64,000 nt of DNA from Candidatus Leptofilum proximum. GTDB taxonomy: Bacteria > Chloroflexota > Anaerolineae > Promineifilales > Promineifilaceae. The notes under the pieces were generated by a model. The model did no database searches. It was not told where the DNA came from and saw only the letters and a list, made by a program, of their open reading frames with translations. Location: NCBI GenBank assembly GCA_016710325.1, contig JADJXK010000002.1, positions 4,898,001 through 4,962,000 on the forward strand. The letters are read 5' to 3'. Positions 53,521 through 61,838 of the stretch are shown one piece after another. Every line of letters begins with the position of its first letter. Positions within the stretch are counted from its first letter, which is position 1. A program made the translations under genes and the position numbers.

Positions 53521-54222
53521 ATGAAAGTAAAAATTTGTGGCCTCACCAACCTGGACGATGCGCAAACGGCCGTATCCGCTGGAGCCGACTACCTGGGCTT
53601 TATCTTCTACCCACCCAGCAAGCGATCAGTTGACATAAACACAGCAAAAGCCATCGTGCAGACGCTGCGCGCCGTGCCAAATTGCCCGGTGCTGGTGGGC
53701 GTGTTTGTCAACGAAACCGGCCCGCGCATGGCCGAGATTTTAGACGAGGTGGGTCTGGACCTGGCCCAGCTGAGCGGCGAGGAAGTGCCGTTCCTGGTGG
53801 GGGATGAACGCTCGCCGATTTACGGCCGTTGCTACAAAGCCCTGCGCCCCACCAGCCTGGCCGAAGCGGAGGCGGAGGCGGAGTGGTATACGGTGAGCGG
53901 TGAACGGTTATCGGTGAACGGTGAGCAGTCGCTAATCTCCAATCTCCAATCTCCCTCTCTTTTGATTGATACCTACCATCCCACGCTGCGCGGCGGGACG
54001 GGGGAAACGGGTGATTGGGCCATGAGCGCTCAGCTGGCGCAGAATATTCCTGGCCTGATGTTGGCCGGGGGGTTGACGGCCGAAAATGTGGCCGAGGCGG
54101 TAAGGGGGGTACGGCCGTTTGCCGTTGATGTGGCTAGCGGGGTGGAAACCCGTCCTGGCAAAAAAGACCCGGCGCTGGTCCGCCAGTTTATTCACAACGC
54201 CAAAGCCGCCGCCATTTTTTAG
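53521..54222 (+). CDS. trpF: Phosphoribosylanthranilate isomerase with in-frame repeat insertion
   Basis: ATG 53521 starts MKVKICGLTNLDDAQ, the conserved TrpF opening with catalytic Cys at residue 6. DTYHPTLRGGTGETGDW and VDVASGVET are also conserved. It catalyses the isomerisation of phosphoribosylanthranilate in tryptophan synthesis. At 233 residues it exceeds the usual ~205. The excess sits between KALRP and LLIDTYHP, where an AEAEAEAE run and TVSGERLSVNGEQSLISNLQ are encoded by short-period repeats of the intergenic type. Reading frame stays open, but activity is uncertain. No other trp gene is adjacent. Confidence 0.85.
   Translation: MKVKICGLTNLDDAQTAVSAGADYLGFIFYPPSKRSVDINTAKAIVQTLRAVPNCPVLVGVFVNETGPRMAEILDEVGLDLAQLSGEEVPFLVGDERSPIYGRCYKALRPTSLAEAEAEAEWYTVSGERLSVNGEQSLISNLQSPSLLIDTYHPTLRGGTGETGDWAMSAQLAQNIPGLMLAGGLTAENVAEAVRGVRPFAVDVASGVETRPGKKDPALVRQFIHNAKAAAIF
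53888..53960. repeat. GGTGAACGG-type repeat inside trpF
   Basis: CGGTGAGCGGTGAACGGTTA and TCGGTGAACGGTGAGC units, then CTAATCTCC with AATCTCC repeats, match the tracts at 2041-2162 and 17090-17260 that normally lie between genes. Confidence 0.75.
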
Positions 54223-54265
54223 TCTATTAACACTGTAGTTCTTGTCCAGCATGCAAGAAAAACAA

Positions 54266-54312
54266 AGATTTCGCAGATTGAAAAGATTTTATCTGTGTAA
54301 TCTGCGAAATCT
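54266..54312. repeat. Perfect 14-bp inverted repeat AGATTTCGCAGATT
   Basis: Arms 54266-54279 and 54299-54312 lie between convergent trpF and GH172 genes, a likely bidirectional 3'-end structure. Confidence 0.75.
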
Positions 54313-54346
54313 GTTGATAAAAATCCTGACTTGTTTGAACGCTTGA

Positions 54347-55426
54347 CTAGATAATCTCCAGTTCGTCTTTGCCCAGCAGGGCGGGGAATGGCGCTGAGGG
54401 CAGCGTCTGGTACCAGTAGGCCACCGAGGCAATGTCGTCTTGTAGGGGGAGGTAACGGCCGTTGCTGCGCCAGCCCAGCGCCTGCATCGTCACCCGCAAA
54501 TCAGCCGCAAAGCGAATCGGGTCGGTGATGTGCCAGCGGTACATGCCAAACCGTGTCTGGGACTTGAAGTTGCCGTCCGGACGAATGACCTGGTGGAAGC
54601 CCGCGTACGGCGTGGTGTAATCCTGGTAGCCGCGTTTGATGGGGTGCTCAAAGCCGTAAGAGCCGCAGAAATAATCCTCTGTGCCCGTGCCGCAAATGGT
54701 CGGGTATTCGTCCCCATCCAGGTAGAACTTGATCTCCCCCTCGCCCCACCAGCCAGCATTGTTGACGCCCCAGGCCATGTAGGTGCCCACGTACTGCCCC
54801 TGCCCACGCACGCCATCGAGGATGGTGTAAACGTCTTTGTACGGCAGCGGGTTCACCCGGCGAAACTGGGCATGGAAGTAGGCGGCGTCTTCCGGCACGT
54901 CGGTCAGCGTGTAGTTAATCTGGTAAAACAGCACCATGTCTTCGGCAGCGATGTTGGTCATGGTGATGCGGCAGCGCTGGCGGAAGGGCATTTCCCAGTA
55001 CGAGTTGAAAGCGCTGCCCGGATTGACGCACACGGCCAGGGAGCTGAGCTGGGCAAACTCGCCCCAGCCGCTGGCAAAAAAGTCGCCCACGGGGCACTCC
55101 ACCGAGGGATGCGGCTGGTCGTCCCAGTAAATGCGCAAGATGCTGAAGCGCCAGGCGCCGGTTGGTGTCAGCCACATTTGCTGAATGGCCCCCGGCCCGG
55201 TGATGTCGGCCAGCTCAAAGGTGGTGCCCGCTTTGATCGTCACACATGGCGAAATTTTCCAGCCCTGGCCCAACTCGCGGGCGGCGTTGGCCCCCTCGCC
55301 TTCGGTGGCCATGCCGCCCTGGCCTTTGGCCCCGGTGAAGTTTTCCGGGCTGATGGAGCGCGTTTTGGCCGTCGACAGCCGGGCCAGGTTGCCCAAATTC
55401 ATGCCAAGTCCGTTAAAAGATGTCAT
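54347..55426 (-). CDS. DUF2961/GH172 family glycoside hydrolase
   Basis: AGGAGG precedes the ATG by 5 nt. The 359-residue protein has the DUF2961/GH172 pattern: RSISPENFTGAKGQGG at residues 24-39, ILRIYWDDQPHPSVECPVGDFF near 98 and CGTGTEDYFCGSYGF near 236, with acidic residues expected at the active site. GH172 enzymes cleave alpha-D-arabinofuranosides, fructofuranosides and related links. No signal peptide, so it is probably cytoplasmic. Last gene of the glycan locus. Confidence 0.85.
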   Translation of the reverse strand: MTSFNGLGMNLGNLARLSTAKTRSISPENFTGAKGQGGMATEGEGANAARELGQGWKISPCVTIKAGTTFELADITGPGAIQQMWLTPTGAWRFSILRIYWDDQPHPSVECPVGDFFASGWGEFAQLSSLAVCVNPGSAFNSYWEMPFRQRCRITMTNIAAEDMVLFYQINYTLTDVPEDAAYFHAQFRRVNPLPYKDVYTILDGVRGQGQYVGTYMAWGVNNAGWWGEGEIKFYLDGDEYPTICGTGTEDYFCGSYGFEHPIKRGYQDYTTPYAGFHQVIRPDGNFKSQTRFGMYRWHITDPIRFAADLRVTMQALGWRSNGRYLPLQDDIASVAYWYQTLPSAPFPALLGKDELEII

Positions 55427-55449
55427 TTAAACCTCCTGCGTAAAAGTGG

Positions 55450-55469
55450 GTCGGATTGCCAATCCGACT
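55450..55469. repeat. GTCGGATT/AATCCGAC palindrome directly after the GH3 stop
   Basis: Arms 55450-55457 and 55461-55468 on the minus strand follow the TAA stop immediately. T-rich flanks could allow termination or processing between GH3 and GH172. Confidence 0.75.
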
Positions 55470-57721
55470 TACGCTTTTTTAATGTGAAACGATCCTTCCA
55501 ACCCGCTGGTTGAATCCGGTCCGATCCACACCTTAAAGTCGCCTGGCTCCACCACGTAGCGCATGTCCAGCCCCGTAAAGCCCAGTTCGCTCACCGGTAC
55601 CGCAAACGAAACGGTTCGTTTTTCACCCGGCTGGAGCGTGATTTTCTGGAACCCTTTCAACTCTTTGACCGGGCGCGTGACGCTGCCCACCAGGTCGCGC
55701 ACGTAGAGCTGCACCACCTCCGCGCCAGCCCGCTCACCCGCGTTGGTGACCGTAGCCGTGACTGTCAGCGTATCGTCCAGGCCCAGCTCTGGCTGGACAA
55801 TGTGCAGATCGCTGTAGGCAAACCGCGTGTAGCTCAAGCCATAGCCAAAGGGAAACAGCGGCGAATTGGGCGCGTCGATGTAGACCGACTTAAACGATTC
55901 GGCAAACTGCTTGGTGCCCGCTTCTGAAGCGGGGCGGCCGGTGTTTTTATGGCTGTAGTAGGTAGGAATCTGCCCCATGGACCGGGGCCAGCTGGCGGTG
56001 AGCTTGCCCGATGGGTTGACAGTGCCAAAAAGGATGTCGGCCACGGCGCGGCCGGCGCGAATGCCCGCGTGCCAGGCGCACAGCAGCGCATCGGCCTGGC
56101 TGGCGAGTTGGGGAATGACTAACGGCCGTCCACTCATCAGTACACACACGATTGGCTTGCCGGTAGCGGCCACGGCATCCACCACTTCCTGCTGGCGGCC
56201 CGGCAGGCCCAGGTCAGTGCGGCTGTGCCCTTCACCGCTCATGTCGGCGCTTTCGCCCAGCACCAGCAGCACCACGTCTGCGTCTTGGGCGGCGGCCACG
56301 GCGGCGGCGATATCCAGCGGCCCATCTTCACGGATGGGGCAGGCGGGCACATAAGTCCACGCCTCGTCCGGCAGGTAAACCGACAGCCCTTCCAGCACGG
56401 TTTCCACATCCTCAGGATGGGTGTGCAGCGACCAGCAGCCGAGCATATCTTTGTGATTATTGGCGAGCGGGCCAATCACCGCCAGCCGTGCCTGCGGCGA
56501 GAGCGGCAGCAGGTCATTGTCGTTCTTGAGCAGCACCATCGATTCGTGCGCCACGTCCAGGGCCAGCTCGCGGAAATCGGGCCGCAGGATGAGTTTAGGC
56601 GCGAGGGACTCATCCACGTAGGGTTTTTCAAACAGCCCGACGGCGATTTTCAGGCGCAGCACGCGGCGGACCGCCTCATCCACCAGCTCCAGCGGCACTT
56701 CGCCGCTTTCGACCAGTTCGGCCAGGTGGTTGTGGTAACCGTCGCTGATCATCTCGATGTCCAGCCCGGCCAGCAGGCTGAGGCGGGCGGCTTCACGCAG
56801 ATCGGCGGCCAGCCCGTGGGGGATGAGTTCCTTGACGGCCTCGTAATCGCTGAGGACCACGCCGGGCCACTGCCACTCGTCGCGCAAAATAGTGCGCAGG
56901 ATAAGTGGGTTGGCCGTGGCCGGTACGCTGCTGATTTCGTTAAACGCGCTCATCACGCTGCCTGCCCCGGCATCAAACGCCGCTTTGAAGGGCGGCAGGT
57001 AGACGTCGCGCAGGGTGCGTTCGGAGAAGTCGGTGGTGTTGTAGTCGCGGCCCGCTTCGGCGGCGCCGTAACCGACGTAATGTTTGGGGCAGGCGGCAAT
57101 GCGACGGCCGCTTGCCAGGTGTGTCGTTTGGAAGCCGCGCACGCGGGCCCGAGCCATGGCCATGCCCAAAAACGGGTCTTCACCCGCGCCTTCGGCAATG
57201 CGGCCCCAGCGTGGGTCGCGGGCTACGTCCACCATCGGCGCAAAAATCCAGTCTACACCTACGGCCGAGGCCTCTTCGGCGGCCACGCGAGACGCTTTTT
57301 CCAGCAGCTCGGGGTTCCAGGTGGAGGCTTCGGCCAGGGGAATGGGGAAGATGGTGCGGTAGCCGTGAATGACGTCGCTGCCCACCATGATGGGGATGCC
57401 CAGCCGCGATTCCTCGACGGCGAGGCGCTGGCAGTGGTTGATCGCCTTGGGCAGCGTGACGTTGAGGAACGAGCCCACACCGCCAGCCCGGAGAAGATCT
57501 TCCATGTCATGACGCAGCTTGGGAAAGTATTCAAACGGTTCGCCATTCTCTTCGGCCGTCTGCTTTTGCGCGTCGTAGTGGTCACGGTCAAAGGGGCCAA
57601 AGGGATTGGTCTGCACCAGCTGACCCACCTTTTCCGCCAGGGTCATTTGGGCCAGCAGCGCGTCCACACGCGCTTCGGCGGCCGGGTTGAGTTGGTTGTA
57701 GGTGGTAATATGATTGTCCAT
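55469..57721 (-). CDS. GH3 family beta-glucosidase-like glycoside hydrolase
   Basis: The 750-residue protein has the GH3 N-domain with VGSDVIHGYRTIFPIPLA, VDVARDPRWGRIAEGAGED and the nucleophile region GVVLSDYEAVKEL (about D283), a GH3 C-domain with VLLVLGESADMSGEGHSRTD, and a C-terminal fibronectin III-like domain (AGAEVVQLYVRDLVGSVTRP). No signal peptide. It removes beta-linked glucose or xylose from oligosaccharides. Length is typical of BglX-type enzymes. Confidence 0.92.
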   Translation of the reverse strand: MDNHITTYNQLNPAAEARVDALLAQMTLAEKVGQLVQTNPFGPFDRDHYDAQKQTAEENGEPFEYFPKLRHDMEDLLRAGGVGSFLNVTLPKAINHCQRLAVEESRLGIPIMVGSDVIHGYRTIFPIPLAEASTWNPELLEKASRVAAEEASAVGVDWIFAPMVDVARDPRWGRIAEGAGEDPFLGMAMARARVRGFQTTHLASGRRIAACPKHYVGYGAAEAGRDYNTTDFSERTLRDVYLPPFKAAFDAGAGSVMSAFNEISSVPATANPLILRTILRDEWQWPGVVLSDYEAVKELIPHGLAADLREAARLSLLAGLDIEMISDGYHNHLAELVESGEVPLELVDEAVRRVLRLKIAVGLFEKPYVDESLAPKLILRPDFRELALDVAHESMVLLKNDNDLLPLSPQARLAVIGPLANNHKDMLGCWSLHTHPEDVETVLEGLSVYLPDEAWTYVPACPIREDGPLDIAAAVAAAQDADVVLLVLGESADMSGEGHSRTDLGLPGRQQEVVDAVAATGKPIVCVLMSGRPLVIPQLASQADALLCAWHAGIRAGRAVADILFGTVNPSGKLTASWPRSMGQIPTYYSHKNTGRPASEAGTKQFAESFKSVYIDAPNSPLFPFGYGLSYTRFAYSDLHIVQPELGLDDTLTVTATVTNAGERAGAEVVQLYVRDLVGSVTRPVKELKGFQKITLQPGEKRTVSFAVPVSELGFTGLDMRYVVEPGDFKVWIGPDSTSGLEGSFHIKKA

Positions 57722-57773
57722 TTTTGCTCGCTTTTAGATCGTGACTGATCGGAATTTCAGGTCTATTTTTTGG

Positions 57774-57793
57774 ATTCCCGCCTGCGCGGGAAT
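57774..57793. repeat. ATTCCCGC/GCGGGAAT hairpin
   Basis: GGATTCCCGCCTGCGCGGGA followed by ATGACA resembles a widespread class of short bacterial palindromes. It lies in the 103-bp gap between sulfatase and GH3. Confidence 0.75.
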
Positions 57794-57824
57794 GACAGGC
57801 GGAGGTTAATTGGAGAGGAGTCAA

Positions 57825-59300
57825 TTAAACCTCATCCGGGTGGATTTGGGCCAGATGCTGGGCGTGGTGGGCGCGGCCAGTGGCGTTGAGCCGTTCGATG
57901 TAGCGTGGCAGCTGGCCCCGGGTGTAAAACGGCCCGCCTTCACGCAAAACCGTCATCAGGGGGTCTACGTTGGTTTGGCTGGTCAGCATTTGGTCGGTGG
58001 TCCAGCTTTCCAGCAGGCTCATCGCTTGGGCCACAACGCCGGGTTTTTCTGCTGCCAGGTCGTTTTGCAGGTGGTGGTCCTCATTCAGGTTAAAGAGCAT
58101 GATGGGTTCCAGCTCTTTGAAGCCGTCGTGGTAGGTGCGCAGGCAGAGGTAGTCGGTGTCATCCAGCACAAAACGCACGCCGCGCTGGCAGGCCCAGGCG
58201 CCCTGGCTGGTGACCAGGAACTCGCGCCCTTCTTGTTTGCCCGCCCGAAACGCAGCGGCAAACGAGATGCCATCCCAATTGCCGGGCACGGTGCCGCCGA
58301 GCAGTTCAATCATCGTGGCGGCCCAGTCGAAGTGGTAATGCAGGGCGGTGTCTACGCGGCCGTTTTCCGTGAGGCTAGGGTAGCGAATGATGAGCGGAAT
58401 GTTGCAGGTGAGGTGATCGGCCGTTTGGTGGTCGCCCCACACGTTGAGTTCGCCCAGGTTTTCGCCGTGATCGGCACTGACGACGATGATGGTCTCGTCG
58501 TAAATGCCCAGCGCCTTGAGCCTGTCGATGAGTTTGCCCAGCCAGGCGTCGGCGTAACGGATGCCGGTGTCGTAGCTGTCGACCCACTGGCGTACGGCGT
58601 CCATCGAGTCGATGGCGTCGGGCTGGCGGGGGAAGCGGTCGTTGACTTTGCCCCAGAGCCAGTTAGGCTCCTGCGGGCTGTGCGGCCCATAGCCGTTCCA
58701 GGCGCGCTGCCACATTTCTTCGGTAAACCAGTCCGGTAAGGGGTCTTCGGCAAAGGGATGGCCAAATGAGGCGGGGGTGCGGTACGGCGTGTGCGGGTCC
58801 CACAGGTTGACGTGCAGGAACCAGTCGGGGTGACGGCCGTTCCGCTCCAACCAGTCCAGGGCCACGGGCACAATATCGTCGGCCAGCTCATCGCCGTATT
58901 GGCCGGTGTTGTAAATCTCGTTGAAACCAGCATGCCAGTGCCAGGCGGCGTGGCGCTGGCCAAAGGGGCTGACGGTGGCAGTTTTCATGCCCAGGTCGGT
59001 CAGCGCGCCCATCCAGCCGGACACGGTGAAGACGTTGGCCCGGTCGCCCACGTTAGGTCCTGGCGGGAACGGTTGGGCTGCTACCCCGCCGTGGCTGACG
59101 ACGCCGTTGTGGAATCCGGTACGGCCGCTCCACAAAGCCGTGCGCGAGGGCAGGCACGGCGCGTCAGAGACGTAGACGTTGGTGAAACAAACGCTTTCCT
59201 GCGCCAACTGGTCAATATTGGGGCTGGTGTTGCGCAGATAGCCGTAGCAGCCCAGGTGGTCCAGGCGCAGGCTGTCGATGTCGATGTAGAGTAATCGCAC
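57825..59300 (-). CDS. Sulfatase (type I, formylglycine-dependent)
   Basis: GTG 59300 follows AAGGAG by 8 nt and gives MRLLYIDIDSLRLDHLGCYG, the usual sulfatase opening with metal ligands at D7 and D9. The CxPxR formylglycine motif is CLPSR (C49). VVSADHGENLGELNVWGDHQ near residue 275 is another metal-site segment. The enzyme removes sulfate esters and needs a formylglycine-generating enzyme, none seen in this window. No signal peptide, so it acts in the cytoplasm on imported sugars. It lies between GH35 and GH3, suggesting a sulfated substrate. Confidence 0.9.
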   Translation of the reverse strand: MRLLYIDIDSLRLDHLGCYGYLRNTSPNIDQLAQESVCFTNVYVSDAPCLPSRTALWSGRTGFHNGVVSHGGVAAQPFPPGPNVGDRANVFTVSGWMGALTDLGMKTATVSPFGQRHAAWHWHAGFNEIYNTGQYGDELADDIVPVALDWLERNGRHPDWFLHVNLWDPHTPYRTPASFGHPFAEDPLPDWFTEEMWQRAWNGYGPHSPQEPNWLWGKVNDRFPRQPDAIDSMDAVRQWVDSYDTGIRYADAWLGKLIDRLKALGIYDETIIVVSADHGENLGELNVWGDHQTADHLTCNIPLIIRYPSLTENGRVDTALHYHFDWAATMIELLGGTVPGNWDGISFAAAFRAGKQEGREFLVTSQGAWACQRGVRFVLDDTDYLCLRTYHDGFKELEPIMLFNLNEDHHLQNDLAAEKPGVVAQAMSLLESWTTDQMLTSQTNVDPLMTVLREGGPFYTRGQLPRYIERLNATGRAHHAQHLAQIHPDEV

Positions 59301-59322
59301 GCGTAAAGCTCCTTGATAGGAG

Positions 59323-59380
59323 GCGTGAAACGTGAAACGTGAGGGAGCCTTCATCACGTTTCACGTTTCACGTTTCACAT
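59323..59380. repeat. GTGAAACGT inverted repeat at the GH35 stop
   Basis: GGCGTGAAACGTGAAACGTG is complementary to the distal CACGTTTCACGTTTCACG. On the minus strand it starts within ten bases of the GH35 stop and ends before the sulfatase ribosome-binding site. Confidence 0.8.
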
Positions 59381-61648
59381 CCTTATGCTGAGTACAAATC
59401 GCCCGTCGCTGGTGTGCAGCGTCTGGCGCTGACCGCCGACGGTGATAGCGACGGTGGCGGTGGACGGCCGTGTGGTGAGCACCAGCGTGTCGCCTGCTTC
59501 GGTGACACCGGTGATTTCGCCCGTGGCGTAGTGCACCGTGACGTGGTCGTTGAGCTGCCATTCGACGGGCAGGATAAGGCCCTGGCGGGCGGGCAGGTGG
59601 ATAGAACGGCCGTCAAACAGCGGCTCGTTTTGCAGGGCGATGGTGGTGTCGACGGGGTCGTCCTGGTAGTTGTTGAGGTAGAGGAAACGGCCGTTTTCGC
59701 CCACACTTAGCCGCGCATCGGCCCAATGGCTGAGCTGGAGCAGCGGTTCGCTGCCCAGGCGCCGGGCCATTTGGTGCACAATGTCCAGATCCTCCAGCGT
59801 GTCGGCCGGCAGGGCGGCGCCAAAAAACAGGGCCGTGCCCTGGCCCACGGACTGGATAAATCCGACGGTCTCGCCGCTGAGCCGGGTGGCAAACACCTCG
59901 TCGAAGCGGCCCGTATAGGATTCCACGAAGGAAACGGGCACATCGGTGTAGTGGAAGGCGTTGATGCGCGTGTGGGTAAACGGCGCGTCGCTGTCGATAT
60001 GCTCCACGCCAAGTGCTTCCTGGAGGATGGTGCACGGCTTGCCGTTAAAATCGGCCACACACAGGCGACCAGCCAGCACCAGCTTGCCGCCGGATTTGAC
60101 ATAATCTACGAGCTTTTGCTGCACCTCGGCGGGGCACTGCTTGTCCAGCATCACCCAGAGGAGCGGCGTTTGGGCTGCGTCGAGGTCAGTGCGGGTAAGC
60201 TCGACCATGTCGAAGGGGCGGTGGGTGAGGGCCAGGCCACGGGCGATGAAGTCACACAGCACCACCTCGCGCTGGTGGGTGATGATGCGGGTGACGTCTT
60301 GCGTGGCGGTGTTGTTCACCTCGGTCATGAAGTTGTCGAGCAGGAAGCCGATGGTGGTGACGTTTTGCGGCTGGGCCAGCACCAGGTCTGTGCCATACGC
60401 CTGCAGCACCGCCGACAACTTCGGATAGCGATGGTAGTGGTGGCGCACCGTGCCATCGTTGCGCACCGGCGGGCCCCAATCATGGCGCTTGACCGGGCTG
60501 AGAACGGGATCATTTTCCCCGGCGAAGAAGGAGTAGTGGTTGATGGCCCGCATGCCGCAGGAGATGCACAGGCGGCTGTGCAGATCGTACATCGACGACT
60601 GGTTGCTGCTGTGGTCGTTGTTGCCGCCGGATTGGAACTCGACGGAGAACAGCGCCTGGTCCTTGTTGTGCAGTGCCTTGGTGGTTTCATTGACAAACAG
60701 CAGCTGGTGAAAGTTGCCTTCGCCGATGAACAATGGGTAAACGTCGGTAGCGCTGATCATGCCCTCCATTTCCATGACTTTGATGAGCTGCGACAGGCCG
60801 ATGGGGAACGTTTTGCCCCCGTTCATGAAGCCGTGGATGTTGACGATGGGCGGCACCTCCATGCCGTTGGCCCGGGCTTCGCGCCAGAGGAAGTCCATGT
60901 AGTCGTGCACGTAGTTGCGGTAGAAATGGCGGTAGTCGTCGACGATGGGGGCTGCGTGCGGTCCGGCCGGGTTCATGAGGCCGTCGCGCAGGAAATGGTC
61001 CAGGTTGTCGGTGGGGTAGCGCTGGGGGAGGGAACGGCCGTATCTTTCCTGCACGTGTTCGGCAAACCGGGCAATGGTGTCGGGGTTGATGTCAAAAATG
61101 TTCCTGACCCAGTGGGGCATGCCAATTTCATTGTCCAGCTGGACCATGATGATGTTGCCGCCGCGAGTGACCTGCCGCGGCGTTAGCACCTCGAAGATCG
61201 CTTTGAACCACTTTTTGACACAGGCTAAATAATCCGGGTGCAGGTAGCTGACGATGTTTTGTACCGTCTCGTCCTGGCTGATGAAGGCCACCTGGGGGTA
61301 GTTGGTGAACACCCAGGGCGGAATGCCTTCATTGATGGTTTCGGCCATGATGTAGGGGCCGGGACGGGGAATGAGCAGGAAGCCCATCTCGGTGGCCAGG
61401 TCCAGGTAGCCAGCCAGATCGCGCATGGGGTGGGTACGGCCGTCCACGTCGGTCATCTCTTCTTCCAGCTGGTGCCACAGCCAGGGAATGTAGGTGGCCA
61501 CGGTGTTGAAGCCCGCCTGTTGGAGCAGGCCCAGGCGCTGCGGCCATTGATCCTTGGGCGTGCGGTAGTAATGAAATTCACCAGCCTGAATCAGCTGCGG
61601 TTGGTCATCGAGCCAGAAACGGCCGTCTTTGGCAAAAAAGTTACGCAT
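59375..61648 (-). CDS. GH35 family beta-galactosidase-like enzyme
   Basis: ATG 61648 follows AAGGAGA and gives MRNFFAKDGRFWLDDQPQLI; upstream extension to 61735 is unsupported. GH35 features: AGEFHYYRTPKDQWPQRLGL near residue 23, FNTVATYIPW near 45, RPGPYIMAE near 94 and VQLDNEIGMPHWV near 169 (probable acid/base Glu). About 757 residues, with a beta-sandwich tail. It would remove terminal beta-galactose, though specificity is unproven. No signal peptide. Confidence 0.88.
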   Translation of the reverse strand: MRNFFAKDGRFWLDDQPQLIQAGEFHYYRTPKDQWPQRLGLLQQAGFNTVATYIPWLWHQLEEEMTDVDGRTHPMRDLAGYLDLATEMGFLLIPRPGPYIMAETINEGIPPWVFTNYPQVAFISQDETVQNIVSYLHPDYLACVKKWFKAIFEVLTPRQVTRGGNIIMVQLDNEIGMPHWVRNIFDINPDTIARFAEHVQERYGRSLPQRYPTDNLDHFLRDGLMNPAGPHAAPIVDDYRHFYRNYVHDYMDFLWREARANGMEVPPIVNIHGFMNGGKTFPIGLSQLIKVMEMEGMISATDVYPLFIGEGNFHQLLFVNETTKALHNKDQALFSVEFQSGGNNDHSSNQSSMYDLHSRLCISCGMRAINHYSFFAGENDPVLSPVKRHDWGPPVRNDGTVRHHYHRYPKLSAVLQAYGTDLVLAQPQNVTTIGFLLDNFMTEVNNTATQDVTRIITHQREVVLCDFIARGLALTHRPFDMVELTRTDLDAAQTPLLWVMLDKQCPAEVQQKLVDYVKSGGKLVLAGRLCVADFNGKPCTILQEALGVEHIDSDAPFTHTRINAFHYTDVPVSFVESYTGRFDEVFATRLSGETVGFIQSVGQGTALFFGAALPADTLEDLDIVHQMARRLGSEPLLQLSHWADARLSVGENGRFLYLNNYQDDPVDTTIALQNEPLFDGRSIHLPARQGLILPVEWQLNDHVTVHYATGEITGVTEAGDTLVLTTRPSTATVAITVGGQRQTLHTSDGRFVLSIRM

Positions 61649-61681
61649 CTTTCTCCTTATCAGTAACCGTTCAGTTCGTGT

Positions 61682-61818
61682 CCCGCACAAGGGCGCTTCG
61701 CGCCCTGTGCGGGGGAAAGGATTGGGTTTTTTCACTTTTTGGGGTCATTTTGACCCCAAAAAGTGAAAAAACCCCACAATTTTCGGCATCGCCAGGCGCA
61801 AAGCGCCGAGGCGATGCC
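61682..61818. repeat. Three consecutive strong hairpins between GH35 and GH144-like genes
   Basis: Hairpin 1 (61682-61713) pairs CCCGCACAAGGGCG with CGCCCTGTGCGGG. Hairpin 2 (61724-61774) has perfect 24-bp arms, beginning GGGTTTTTTCAC, around TTT. Hairpin 3 (61785-61818) pairs GGCATCGCC with GGCGATGCC around an inner GGCGC/GCGCC. Together they fill the 190-bp gap and could act as termination or mRNA-processing signals within the operon. Confidence 0.85.
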
Positions 61819-61838
61819 CTTGCGCTAATCGCTTACCT

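Noticed and set aside
54530..61186. Long plus-strand frames (327, 507, 309 and 486 codons) across the glycan locus
   Set aside because: All are opposite well-supported GH and sulfatase genes and show no domain or ribosome-binding site.
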